A stretch of 64,000 nt of DNA from Pseudobacillus wudalianchiensis (GTDB taxonomy: Bacteria; Bacillota; Bacilli; Bacillales; Domibacillaceae), in contig NZ_MAYT01000023.1 of NCBI RefSeq assembly GCF_001685015.1, forward strand, positions 151,791 to 215,790. Reading direction: 5' to 3'. Both the position numbers and the translations under genes were made by a program. The notes under the pieces are model-generated. The model did no database searches and was not told where the DNA came from. It saw only the letters and a list, made by a program, of their open reading frames with translations. Shown piece by piece: positions 17,313 to 26,013 of the stretch; the stretch's first letter is position 1; each line of letters begins with the position of its first letter.

Positions 17313-18440
17313 TTACTTCACTATCCTTTGTTCTTTCGCTGCGAACGCTTCAGGATATCCACAGCTGCCATGCTCACTTAAGTCCAGACCCACCAGCTCT
17401 TCTTCTACCGTTACCCGTAGTCCGTTCATTAATTTTTTCATAATAACTAAAGCAGCGAATAAACCAGTTGATAGCGTCCCCCACACACCGGCCATTCCAT
17501 GAACAGAGAGCGCAAAGATGGGGTCATCCACTTTTATCCTCTCAAAAAATTTCACGCTATAAAACACAATGACTCCAGCTACTAGGCCGCAGCCCACTTT
17601 TCTACAAAAGCACAGGATGCTGTTATAGCAACAAGCCCGGCCAGTGCTCCGTTTAACATGGTCGGTACATCAGCCTTCCCGCATACAACCCAAGAAATGG
17701 TTAACGCACTAAACGTTCCAGCTGCCGCAGCCACATTCGTATTTAAAGCAACAAACCAAAAAAACCATCTCCCACCCCTAACGTACTTCCCGCATTAAAT
17801 CCGAACCAGCCCACCCATAAAATCAATACCCCTAGAGCGGTGAATACTTGATTATGACCAGATAAATTATTTGCGGTGCCATCTTTATTGTACTTACCCA
17901 CCCTTGGCTTCAAGAGAATAGTAGCTGCAAAAGCCGCCATCGCTCCCGTTAAGTGAACGACTGTAGAACCCGCAAAGTCCTGCTTGTCATGAGCAGCCAG
18001 CCCCCTCCCCATATCCAATGGGCTATGACAGGATAAATAATCGCTGAAAAAATAAGAGCAAAAACAAGATAAACTGAAAATTTGGCCCGCTCGGCGAATC
18101 CTCCGAAAGCAATAGTTAGGGAGATTCCTGCAAATGCCAGCTGACACATGAAAAACACAGCAGCTGAGTAGCTTGTCTCTTCTACTTTATCACTAGAATA
18201 GAAAAACTCAGATAACCTAACAAAAAAGTTAGCGTTGTCTCCAAAGATAAAGCCGTAACCCGCCGCCCAAAACACGATCGAAGCAATCCCAAACGTAAAA
18301 ACCGTCTTTCCAGCAATATGCCCGGCATTTTTCATTCGTGTTGACCCAGCCTCCAGCAAGATAAAGCCACCTTGCATTAAAACCACCAAAATTGTCCCTA
18401 CCATAATCCATATACTATTTAATAAATACAAATCATCCAT
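17313..18440 (-). pseudogene. amt: ammonium transporter (Amt/NrgA) with three frameshifts
   Basis: The region encodes recognisable Amt sequence from start to end, but in three successive frames. The first frame begins MDDLYLLNSIWIMVGT and runs to IAHWIWGGGWL. A one-base loss near 18003 moves it to the frame with DFAGSTVVHLTGA and GWFGFNAGSTLG. A second shift near 17755 leads to ALNTNVAAAAG and ADVPTMLNGALAGLVAITA. A third near 17597 leads to VFYSVKFFERIKVDDPI, SVHGMAGVWGTLSTG and the C-terminal GLDLSEHGSCGYPEAF. No domain is missing, so decay is recent, or the sequence is faulty here. No glnK (PII) gene follows, although Bacillus nrgA normally pairs with one. GGAGGA precedes the start. Confidence 0.9.
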
Positions 18441-18519
18441 TTGCATTCCTCCACTTTTATTGCAGGCCAGTTCACCACTGCGACCTTATAGTAACGCAGT
18501 GGGAACTCACCCCTGATGT

Positions 18520-20370
18520 TTAGTTATCTAGAATATTAATGTTGTACTGTTCGAACCATTCATTGATCTGTACAAGATGGGCAATAAGCTGCACACCTGT
18601 CATAAGCTGGCCAAACCAAGGCACTTTAAAGGAAGAGCCATTTGAGCGAATAATATCTGTTACTTTTGTTTTGGAGAGTAACTCAAGAATAGGAGATGAG
18701 GGATTGTTCATAATGTTCGTTAACTGTTTCTTTACTCTTACGGTATAGGCTGGATGATAGGTTTTGGGATAAGGACTTTTTTTTCGGTAAAGCACATCAT
18801 GAGGCAAAACTCCTTCCAGAGCCTGACGCAAAATTCCTTTTTCCCTTCCATGGAGCATTTTCATGTCCCATGGGATATTCCAGGCGTACTCCACAATCCG
18901 ATGATCAGCAAATGGAACTCTCACCTCCAAGCTCGCTCCCATACTCATTCGATCTTTGCGCTCAAGCAATGTCGTCATAAACCAAATCATATTCAAATAA
19001 AACATTTCCCGGCGACGCGCTTCCAACGGGCTTTCCCCATCTAATTGAGGTGTTTCCCGGACAGTCCCTTCGTATCGGTCTCGTACATATGCTGCGAGAT
19101 CGAGCCGCTGCTGCCAGTGCGGAAGAAGCAATTGCTGTCTTTCCTCTTGAGATTTCATCCAAGGAAAACTTTCATCCTTTAACAGCTCTTCTCGATAAAA
19201 CCACGGATAGCCCCCAAAAATTTCATCTGCACACTCGCCAGATAAAGCGACGGTAAAGTGAGGTTTAATCTGTTCGCAAAACCACAACAAGGAAGAGTCA
19301 ACATCTGCCATTCCCGGCAAATCTCTCACTTTTACAGCTTCCTTTAAGTAATCGGCCAGCTCATCGTTTTGAATAATAGCCGCATGATGGACCGTTCCTA
19401 AATGCTGCTGCATCTTTTCGATCCACGGTCTATCTTCATCAGGCTGGAAAGTGCTTGCTTGGAAGTATTGATTATTATGGACATAATCAATAGAGTACGT
19501 ATGAAGCGGTCCATGGCCTTTTTCTTTAAAAAAATCAGATGCAAACTGGCTGATCGCGCTCGAATCGACTCCTCCCGATAAAAACGTGCAGACCGGCACA
19601 TCAGCTGTCACTTGCCGTTCAACTGCATCCTTCATAAGAAATCTGACTTGTTCCACAGTTTCCTCTAGTGAGTGATTATGTTTCTTACTCTTCACATTCC
19701 AATATCTCCAAATTTTCAATCCACTCCGGGAGTAGGTAAGTGCATGAGCCGGCCTAAGCTCGTTGATCCCCCGGAAAACTCCATGGCCCGGAGTGTGAGA
19801 CGGCCCTAATCCAAATACTTCTTGGAGCCCTTCTCTTCCTACCTCCCTCTTCACCTTAGGATGAGATAGAATAGCTTTTAATTCAGAAGCAAATAAAATG
19901 GATCTATTTCCTTCCTTGTAGAAAAGCGGTTTAACGCCAAGACGGTCTCTTGCGATAAAAAGCTGTTCTTTCCTCTCATCCCAAACCGCAAAGGCAAAAA
20001 TCCCATTTAGATAGTCTACACATTTCTCTCCCCATTCTATATAAGCTGTCAACAAGACTTCCGTGTCAGAATGAGAACGAAAAACATGCCCTGCCTTTAC
20101 TAACTCTTTGCGAAGATCTTCCGTGTTATAAAGCTCTCCATTATACACAATCGTATAAGTCTGCTTATTTACTTCTTTTGCCATCGGCTGGGTTCCGCCA
20201 GCCGGATCTACAACAATGAGTCGAGTGTGACCAAAAGACACGTGACGGCTGCTCCATACATTTGAAGCATCTGGACCGCGTCTCGCTAATGTATGCGCCA
20301 TTTTTTCCACGATGAATGCCTGAGTTGTCAAATCCTGCTGCCAATCAATCCACCCTGTTATTCCGCACAC
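18520..20370 (-). CDS. asnO: asparagine synthase (glutamine-hydrolysing), AsnO-like
   Basis: A 616-residue two-domain enzyme making asparagine from aspartate, ATP and glutamine. The N-terminal class II glutaminase starts MCGITGW, with Cys2 as nucleophile after Met removal, and has RRGPD and VYNGELYN. The synthetase domain has the ATP-pyrophosphatase loop S265-G-G-V-D-S-S271, SGECADEIFGGYPW and KDRMSMGASLEVRVPFADH. The start is a GTG, forced by the need for Cys2 and by stops just upstream. Length is closest to B. subtilis AsnO (sporulation-linked) rather than AsnB. It lies 45 bp downstream of glnA on the same strand, so it probably uses glutamine made by that enzyme. Confidence 0.9.
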   Translation of the reverse strand: MCGITGWIDWQQDLTTQAFIVEKMAHTLARRGPDASNVWSSRHVSFGHTRLIVVDPAGGTQPMAKEVNKQTYTIVYNGELYNTEDLRKELVKAGHVFRSHSDTEVLLTAYIEWGEKCVDYLNGIFAFAVWDERKEQLFIARDRLGVKPLFYKEGNRSILFASELKAILSHPKVKREVGREGLQEVFGLGPSHTPGHGVFRGINELRPAHALTYSRSGLKIWRYWNVKSKKHNHSLEETVEQVRFLMKDAVERQVTADVPVCTFLSGGVDSSAISQFASDFFKEKGHGPLHTYSIDYVHNNQYFQASTFQPDEDRPWIEKMQQHLGTVHHAAIIQNDELADYLKEAVKVRDLPGMADVDSSLLWFCEQIKPHFTVALSGECADEIFGGYPWFYREELLKDESFPWMKSQEERQQLLLPHWQQRLDLAAYVRDRYEGTVRETPQLDGESPLEARRREMFYLNMIWFMTTLLERKDRMSMGASLEVRVPFADHRIVEYAWNIPWDMKMLHGREKGILRQALEGVLPHDVLYRKKSPYPKTYHPAYTVRVKKQLTNIMNNPSSPILELLSKTKVTDIIRSNGSSFKVPWFGQLMTGVQLIAHLVQINEWFEQYNINILDN

Positions 20371-20414
20371 TCGTCATCACTCTTTTCTATTAAATTTTTA
20401 AAACAATCCCCGTT

Positions 20415-21749
20415 TTAATATTGCGTAATATACTGCTCACGCTCCCACGGATGAACTTGCGTGCGGAATAAATCCCATTCAATTATTTTCGCTTCAATAA
20501 AACGTTCACACAAGTGAGGGCCTAAAGCCCGTGTCATGACTTCATCTCCTTGAAAATTTTTGATCGCCTGAGCAAGAGTAGCTGGCAAATCAACGATGCT
20601 GTTGTCCTCCCGCTCTTGTTTAGACATGACGTAAATATTTTGATCGACCGCTTTCGGCGGTGTTAATTGATTTTTAATGCCATCCAATCCGGCAGCGAGC
20701 TGGACAGCCATCGCCATATATGGATTAGCCGAAGGATCCACACTACGCACCTCCACTCGTGTACTCATCCCTCGAGAAGCCGGAATGCGGATCAGGGGAC
20801 TTCTGTTTCTCGCTGACCAAGCTACATAACAAGGAGCTTCGTATCCTGGAACTAACCTTTTATATGAATTCACTGTCGGATTGGTAATCGCAGTGAAGTT
20901 CGGAGCATGCTTCAAAATACCGGCTACAAACTGTCTAGCCGTATCACTCAGCTCCAGATCTCCATCTTTGTCATAAAAAACATTCTCCCCATCCCTGAAT
21001 AAGGACAAGTTACAATGCATACCGGAGCCGTTCACGCCGAACAGCGGTTTTGGCATAAAGGTCGCATGCAGGCCGTGCTTACGAGCAATTGTTTTCACGA
21101 CTAGTTTAAATGTTTGGATGTCATCGCATGCTTTCACAGCATCTGTATATTTAAAATCAATTTCGTGCTGACCAGGTGCTACCTCATGATGAGAAGCTTC
21201 AATTTCAAATCCCATTTCTTCTAATTCCAATACGATGTCACGCCGGCAGTTTTCACCTAGATCTGTAGGAGCAAGATCAAAGTAACCGCCACTATCGTTT
21301 AATTCAAGTGTCGGCTCTCCTTTTTCATTCAGCTTAAATAGAAAGAATGCCGGTTCAGGCCCAACATTGAAATTCGTGAATCCTAATTCCTTCATTTCAT
21401 TTAACATTCTCTTCAAATTACTGCGAGGGTCTCCTTCAAAAGGCGTGCCATCTGGATGATAAATATCACAAATAAATCTGGCAACTTTTCCTTTTTCGGC
21501 CGTCCAAGGGAAAATCACGAATGTATCTAGATCTGGATACAAGTACATATCTGACTCTTCAATCCGGACAAACCCCTCAATAGAGGAACCATCAAACATC
21601 ATCTTATTGCTCAACGCTTTCTCCAGTTGTGATGCCGGGATCTCAACGTTTTTAATCGTTCCTAAAATATCCGTAAATTGCAGCCGGATAAATCTCACAT
21701 TCTCTTCCCGAACTAATCTAAAAATCTCTTCTTTATTAAACTGCGTCAT
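20415..21749 (-). CDS. glnA: glutamine synthetase, type I
   Basis: A 444-residue class I glutamine synthetase, converting glutamate, ammonia and ATP to glutamine. It shows the N-terminal beta-grasp domain, the [10 protein letters not shown] loop (51-60), GPEPAFFLF, the metal-binding [15 protein letters not shown], the ATP-binding [14 protein letters not shown] and [13 protein letters not shown]. Length and the lack of the adenylylation-type 25-residue insertion suggest the GSI-alpha form of Bacillus. The frame is open to 21911, but GGAGAGGAG sets the ATG at 21749. The usual glnR gene is not upstream. Instead there is a glutamate synthase stub, so this may be a second, locally controlled copy. 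Confidence 0.95.
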   Translation of the reverse strand: MTQFNKEEIFRLVREENVRFIRLQFTDILGTIKNVEIPASQLEKALSNKMMFDGSSIEGFVRIEESDMYLYPDLDTFVIFPWTAEKGKVARFICDIYHPDGTPFEGDPRSNLKRMLNEMKELGFTNFNVGPEPAFFLFKLNEKGEPTLELNDSGGYFDLAPTDLGENCRRDIVLELEEMGFEIEASHHEVAPGQHEIDFKYTDAVKACDDIQTFKLVVKTIARKHGLHATFMPKPLFGVNGSGMHCNLSLFRDGENVFYDKDGDLELSDTARQFVAGILKHAPNFTAITNPTVNSYKRLVPGYEAPCYVAWSARNRSPLIRIPASRGMSTRVEVRSVDPSANPYMAMAVQLAAGLDGIKNQLTPPKAVDQNIYVMSKQEREDNSIVDLPATLAQAIKNFQGDEVMTRALGPHLCERFIEAKIIEWDLFRTQVHPWEREQYITQY

Positions 21750-21929
21750 ACTCTCCTCTCCCTCCCATTGTTTTTTATTTATAATAGTGATTCCTTCTTC
21801 ATAAACATTTCCGGACGGCACTACCCTCTTCCTAGACGGCCCAAACGACCAAACTTTGGCCTCTGCACACATCACCAGCTGCAATGAACACAAACTGCGC
21901 CGGCCAATCAAATCCTTCTCTCATCAGCA

Positions 21930-22259
21930 GTCCTGTCATTCAATGTGCTTTTGTGTAATCTCTGCTTCTGAGTCTCTTGCGGCAAAGAGAGTATTTCAAC
22001 ACCATACTCCTCTTTGCATGGTATGCTCAGTTGTGAACAAGCTGTTTGAAAAAATTGATGAGGAAGCTGAACCATGACCCCGGCTCCATCTCCTGTAAGC
22101 AGATCACTTCCCTGGCCGCCACGATGATTCAGATAAACCTTGTTTAACAACACTGCGGGAAGCTGCTCCTTTAACACGGGCAACAAATCCGGTGCCGCAC
22201 GCACCACGTTCAAAGGTTGGATCATAAAGTCCTTGTTTTTGCGGGAGCATGGTCCCCTT
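21930..22259 (-). pseudogene. N-terminal remnant of glutamate synthase large subunit
   Basis: Two frames carry the front of a GltA/GltB glutaminase domain. From the ATG near 22259 comes KQGLYDPTFERGACGTGFVA and RSVVKQGL, where the Cys corresponds to the processed catalytic Cys. After a shift and small deletion near 22130 the other frame reads NHRGGQGSDLLTGDGAGVMV and QLPHQFFQTACSQL, ending at about VEILSLPQE. The remaining roughly 1400 residues of a normal large subunit are absent, and glnA follows. It is non-functional. With the broken amt, it marks a partly lost ammonia-assimilation cluster. Confidence 0.85.
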
Positions 22260-22611
22260 CATCCTTTCTGCTGTTTAGTATTTTATTTTCTTTTTAGCTA
22301 AATTATTTCAAGCAGCCATTAAAAATATTGGGTGTCCTCTTGCTAGTTATTGTATGATTCAAGAATTAATCCAAACAATATATTGTTTGGATTTAAATAA
22401 TCTATTTTTGAGAACAATTAACCGAAAGCGTTTTCTACAAAACATTTTAAATGATTAAAAAAGACCTCTCACTTCAGATAGAGCCTATAATTTTGACATG
22501 TTAGCGTTGAATTTCAGCAAATACTTCGATTCAATAAATAAACAGAAAAATTTTTCTGATAATCTATTAGGAAAACGGGAATAAGGATAAAAAGTGAGGA
22601 GGTTATCGCAT
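22260..22611. other. regulatory intergenic region with a perfect palindrome
   Basis: About 350 bp between the divergent gltB stub and the small protein gene. A 26-bp perfect palindrome lies at 22368-22393 (half-site AATCCAAACAATA). A cre-like CGAAAGCGTTTTCT occurs at 22423-22436, with two mismatches to the CcpA consensus. There is no coding frame. Confidence 0.5.
22368..22393. promoter_or_regulatory. 26-bp perfect palindrome, putative operator
   Basis: AATCCAAACAATA followed directly by its exact complement. It has no T-run, so it is not a terminator. Such symmetry without a spacer suits a dimeric TetR- or MarR-like repressor, or a GltC-like activator of the lost glutamate synthase gene. No such regulator gene is nearby. 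Confidence 0.5.
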
Positions 22612-23001
22612 ATGAAAAAAAATAAATTGGTTGAAAAAGTGAAGGATACGTTTAGCCAGGCGGCAGATTATGTGAAAGAAAAAGCAATAGAGTTGGCTAA
22701 TCCGCCTTCTACCTCTATCGCTAAACTAGATGAGTATATTTCAACCCATCCTGACACGAAAATGGCGGCTACAACATGGCTAGGAACAACGTTCATCTTC
22801 TATACATTAGAGGATAAGGAGGTCTCCTACTACATGGAGAAAAGGGGTTCTTATCTCCTGCAACTGGATGTCACTAATCAGAATGGGGAACTCATCTCCT
22901 ATCGCTCGTATAAAGATCGGCCATCTTTAAACACCCCTATCCCTTCTATTTCTCAAACCATTCGTTTAAAAAATAATAAAGCAGGCTCATTAGCACAATG
23001 A
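22612..23001 (+). CDS. small conserved protein of unknown function (paralogue 2)
   Basis: A 129-residue protein paralogous to 146-487. It has an N-terminal amphipathic Lys-rich helix (KVKDTFSQAADYVKEKAIEL), then ISTHPDTKMAATTWLGTTF, YYMEKRGSYLLQLD and ISYRSYKDRPSL. The central blocks align without large gaps. A GTG at 22594 is in frame, but GAGGAGG sits between it and the ATG at 22612, so the ATG is the start. The last codons fall inside the terminator hairpin. No function is known. The position beside the nitrogen cluster may be chance. Confidence 0.8.
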   Translation: MKKNKLVEKVKDTFSQAADYVKEKAIELANPPSTSIAKLDEYISTHPDTKMAATTWLGTTFIFYTLEDKEVSYYMEKRGSYLLQLDVTNQNGELISYRSYKDRPSLNTPIPSISQTIRLKNNKAGSLAQ

Positions 23002-23012
23002 GCCTGCTTTAT
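22976..23012 (+). terminator. terminator overlapping the stop codon of the small gene
   Basis: A 16-bp stem (ATAAAGCAGGCTCATT and its complement) is followed by T6. The right arm contains the TGA stop at 22999-23001, so the last codons are part of the hairpin. Confidence 0.85.
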
Positions 23013-23080
23013 CTTTTTTCTATTTAAATTTATCGATTATGCATCCCAGCAGTCAAAGAACCCTTTCAATATAAGTTATT

Positions 23081-23434
23081 TTATATTGATAACGGTGAGT
23101 AAATGGTATTCTTTTTGCAACAGTACCCTTTTACGTCAAAGCCGTATTTTTTTAACTGACGGACGCTTAAATTAAGCAGTACTTTATCGGATACGATCAC
23201 AATGACTTCTTTATTAGAAATTTCGTTATGCTGTCTCGCCAAGTAAGGCAAAGGAATATGAACGGCAGACGAAACCGGATTTCGGCTGGCTTCATGAAAA
23301 TCGCGAACATCAACCAATGAGACATTCTCGTTATTATGGCACCCCTGAATCTCTTCTGTTCCGACAACCGGTACGTAACGCTTATATAACATAGGCAATA
23401 TCAACAGTACGATCACGCCTAAAAGAATAAACAT
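23081..23434 (-). CDS. membrane-anchored rhodanese-like protein lacking the catalytic Cys
   Basis: A 117-residue protein. One N-terminal membrane segment (MFILLGVIVLLILPMLY) is followed by a rhodanese-fold domain: VSLVDVRDFHEASRNPVSSAVHIPLPYL, then NKEVIVIVSDKVLLNLSVRQLKKYGFDV. In active rhodaneses the loop after the VIVY-like strand is C-x5-R. Here it reads VSDKVLLNLS, with no Cys, so sulfurtransfer by this loop is unlikely. A CC pair appears near the C-terminus instead. A TTG at 23446 is in frame, but GGAGGG supports the ATG at 23434. Function unknown. Confidence 0.75.
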   Translation of the reverse strand: MFILLGVIVLLILPMLYKRYVPVVGTEEIQGCHNNENVSLVDVRDFHEASRNPVSSAVHIPLPYLARQHNEISNKEVIVIVSDKVLLNLSVRQLKKYGFDVKGYCCKKNTIYSPLSI

Positions 23435-23566
23435 AGTTCCCTCCAACTAAATCAAATAGATGTCCAAGGCATATTGGCTATAAATCTAACATACCCCCTT
23501 GTGTATATTAAATCAAATTCATTGCCCAGTCAATATTTTTTTGGAAGGTTTTCTTCTAACAATCTC

Positions 23567-23932
23567 TTATAACACTAAGATAAAATAAACTCCCAGCAGT
23601 AAGACCAATACACTGACAGCGATCGTGACAACTGCAATCATGATAGCCGATGATCGAAAAGACGTTTCATTGATTTCTCTTCGCTTCACAAAATAGCTAA
23701 TCGCCCCCGTAACTAAAATGGAAAGACCGACAATCAGAGCAAAGATCATCATCAGCAAGGAGATTTTGTCCGTTACTTCACTAACCTTTGACCCGTAATT
23801 AAAATGCAGCGTTACCGCTAAAAAACCGATCCCCACCACAGCAATACCCGTGCGCAGCCATGCAAGAAAAGTTCGTTCATTTGCTAAGTGCTGTTGAATG
23901 TATTTGGATTCATCTACTTTTTCTTTTTTCAT
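23567..23932 (-). CDS. DUF202 (YidH-like) small membrane protein
   Basis: A 121-residue protein with three predicted membrane segments. The DUF202 signature is unmistakable in LANERTFLAWLRTGIAVVGI. A short charged N-terminus precedes it, and a basic loop (KRREINETS) separates the last two segments. The family is widespread but its role is not established. GAGAGGTACG precedes the ATG. It is probably monocistronic. Confidence 0.85.
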   Translation of the reverse strand: MKKEKVDESKYIQQHLANERTFLAWLRTGIAVVGIGFLAVTLHFNYGSKVSEVTDKISLLMMIFALIVGLSILVTGAISYFVKRREINETSFRSSAIMIAVVTIAVSVLVLLLGVYFILVL

Positions 23933-24105
23933 TATCGTACCTCTCGTTCTTGGGCTTCCTTAGTATCTTCCCCCTTTTTTTCTACCCTCATTTTACACAT
24001 AAGAACATAACGCGCAAATTCTCTGCTTACTCTTTCCTATTCCTTCTAAATAAAAAGACGGCATTCCACCAAAAAACGCACAGAACAAATAATCATTTTG
24101 GACAT

Positions 24106-24130
24106 AAAAAAAGCTCTTCTAAAATGAGCT
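24106..24130 (-). terminator. rho-independent terminator of the 24168 gene
   Basis: On the minus strand an AGCTC/GAGCT stem with a nine-base loop is followed by T7. Confidence 0.65.
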
Positions 24131-24167
24131 GATTCACTCACTTTTCGAAAAGCTTTCTTACTGCTGT

Positions 24168-24563
24168 TTATTCAATGCCAACTGCTGTTTTAACATAGGC
24201 AGAAATAGCATCAACGGACAACTGCAGGTTATTCGTTAATAAACTATTCTTTATATAAGATAGCTTATTCCCTTCAACCGCGTAAGACTGGATATTTAAA
24301 ATATTGTCAATATAAAGTATGCCCTTGTTCGTAATCATCGGCTGCGTGATTTTGTCTCCGCCGTTCTCTATTGGAGCCGAAGGAATAACCTCTGTACCAT
24401 TGAGCAGCCCTTCTTTTGTTAACTGCTCCATTCGTGCTGGATAAGAAGGCATTCCCTCCATCATTAGTTTATGAAGTTCAGCTATATGGTTGGGATCATT
24501 CCCAAGATAATATTGAACATAATAAGCAAGGATGACTTGTTCTCTTTCTGTTAATGTTTCCAT
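24168..24563 (-). CDS. hypothetical protein, possibly winged-helix
   Basis: A 131-residue soluble protein I do not recognise. It begins METLTEREQVILAYYVQYYLG, like a helical bundle or helix-turn-helix scaffold. It continues with MPSYPARMEQLTKEGLLNGT, resembling the recognition helix and wing of small winged-helix proteins, then ITNKGILYIDNIL. No zinc, metal or catalytic motif is seen. AAAGGAGGAAG gives a very good start, and a terminator follows the stop. It is an independent unit between the DUF202 and MFS genes. Confidence 0.7.
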   Translation of the reverse strand: METLTEREQVILAYYVQYYLGNDPNHIAELHKLMMEGMPSYPARMEQLTKEGLLNGTEVIPSAPIENGGDKITQPMITNKGILYIDNILNIQSYAVEGNKLSYIKNSLLTNNLQLSVDAISAYVKTAVGIE

Positions 24564-24730
24564 TTTTGCTTCCTCCTTTGTTCTTCATATATTTCGACAA
24601 AAAGAGAAACATTCCTGCTAGAACTCTACATACCTTTTGCTCTATATTGAATTAGGTCAAAAGGCAGAAAAAGAGACTGCTGCGCGGGTTTCTCTATCCA
24701 CCTCTAGTTATGTTTCACATTTTTTCTTAT

Positions 24731-25954
24731 TTAACCGTCCGTCGTATGATGTTCCTTTTGCAATACTAACTGCTCTGCTGCCGCTTGCTTGTGCAGCTGT
24801 GTCGATAGGCCGAAAGCTAAAAGCAACAAAAGACTACAAAGCATAAAAGAGGAAGGGATTCCACCAACGTGGTCAATCATCCATCCTCCAAGGCCCGGTC
24901 CAAGCAATTGTCCAGAAGCAAAGTATACCGTCACATACCCTAAGGCAATAGGGGCATAGGATGGATGAATTTGCTCTGTCGATAAAGCTTGAATGAGTGA
25001 CAGCATGCCAACGACCGTGATTCCCCAAAGAAGCTGGCTAGCGATAAACCCTGCATTCACCGGGAATACAATAGGTATAGCCATTGAAATGGCTCCAATA
25101 AAAAGGGTAATCAGCAAGGACTTCTTCCGGCCAATCCGGTCTGAAATAGTCCCCCACAGCGGTCCGCTGAAAATAGACAACAAGCCTCCAAACGCCATAA
25201 TTTGTCCAGCTGCATAACGTGTGATGTGGGACTCTAACATAAAGCTGAATAAGAAGCTTTGAGGGATTAAGTAGGCGAAGCCGATCAGCCCATAGATAAG
25301 GGCGACAAGCAGGACTCGTTTATGCAAATAAACTTCTTGAAATAATGATTCTCGCTCCTCCATATTTTTGCGGGCAGGAACGGGCGGATCATGCAGCACT
25401 AAATGGGCGGTAAGGGCAGACAATAAGGAGAGTGCTCCATATACAACCCAGAGATAGCGCCAGCCGTTTAAAGAAAACCAATCAGTAAAAAATGGAATCA
25501 ATGCGCTTGAAATCAATGTACCTAATCCAAGGCCACTGACGAGAAAGCCAATCATCATTCCGCGCTGTTTTGGAAACCAGCCGACGACGATATTAACAAG
25601 CGGAGTATACGTAAAAGCGGTGCCGATACCAAGAAGAATCATCCCCAGCATGCAAGAAAGAAAACTTTGTACAAAAGATAAGTAAAATAGACCCGCGGCA
25701 ACAAGCAATGTGCCAATGACGACTAATCGTTTTGATCCCCATCTCGCTGCCATAATACCAGCAAACAGGACGAGGCCTAAATATCCCACCGAGGTGGCTG
25801 TACCAAGTACGCCCGCTTGTTCGTATGTAAGTGCCAAGTCCTCTTTCATAAACGGCATTAAAATGCCATAAGACATGCGGCCAAATCCAAGCGTACTAAT
25901 CGTTACCATCACGCATGTAAAAGCATATTTCCATATTGGCTGCTCTTGTCCCAT
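24731..25954 (-). CDS. MFS transporter, YbfB/YjiJ-like
   Basis: A 407-residue, 12-segment major facilitator. LGFGRMSYGILMPFMKEDLALTY near the N-terminus and GLGLGTLISSALIPF in the first half resemble the YbfB/YjiJ (MFS_4) group. The cytoplasmic GTISDRIGRKKSLL loop between segments 8 and 9 matches the MFS motif. No substrate can be named and no catabolic gene adjoins. GGAGGAGGGAG marks the start. A weak AGAGA/TCTCT stem with T5 downstream may be its terminator. Confidence 0.8.
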   Translation of the reverse strand: MGQEQPIWKYAFTCVMVTISTLGFGRMSYGILMPFMKEDLALTYEQAGVLGTATSVGYLGLVLFAGIMAARWGSKRLVVIGTLLVAAGLFYLSFVQSFLSCMLGMILLGIGTAFTYTPLVNIVVGWFPKQRGMMIGFLVSGLGLGTLISSALIPFFTDWFSLNGWRYLWVVYGALSLLSALTAHLVLHDPPVPARKNMEERESLFQEVYLHKRVLLVALIYGLIGFAYLIPQSFLFSFMLESHITRYAAGQIMAFGGLLSIFSGPLWGTISDRIGRKKSLLITLFIGAISMAIPIVFPVNAGFIASQLLWGITVVGMLSLIQALSTEQIHPSYAPIALGYVTVYFASGQLLGPGLGGWMIDHVGGIPSSFMLCSLLLLLAFGLSTQLHKQAAAEQLVLQKEHHTTDG

Positions 25955-26013
25955 ACACTCCCTCCTCCGCTGTTGCTCCCCTTTATTTTCAAGCTAGCTT
26001 GGATAGTTAAACA

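Noticed and set aside
17743-18147. Ammonium transporter frames taken as separate genes
   Set aside because: The pieces are consecutive parts of one Amt protein in shifted frames; the internal ones lack starts and ribosome binding sites.
22423-22436. cre site upstream of the small protein gene
   Set aside because: Two mismatches to the CcpA consensus and no catabolic gene downstream; kept only as a note in the intergenic entry.
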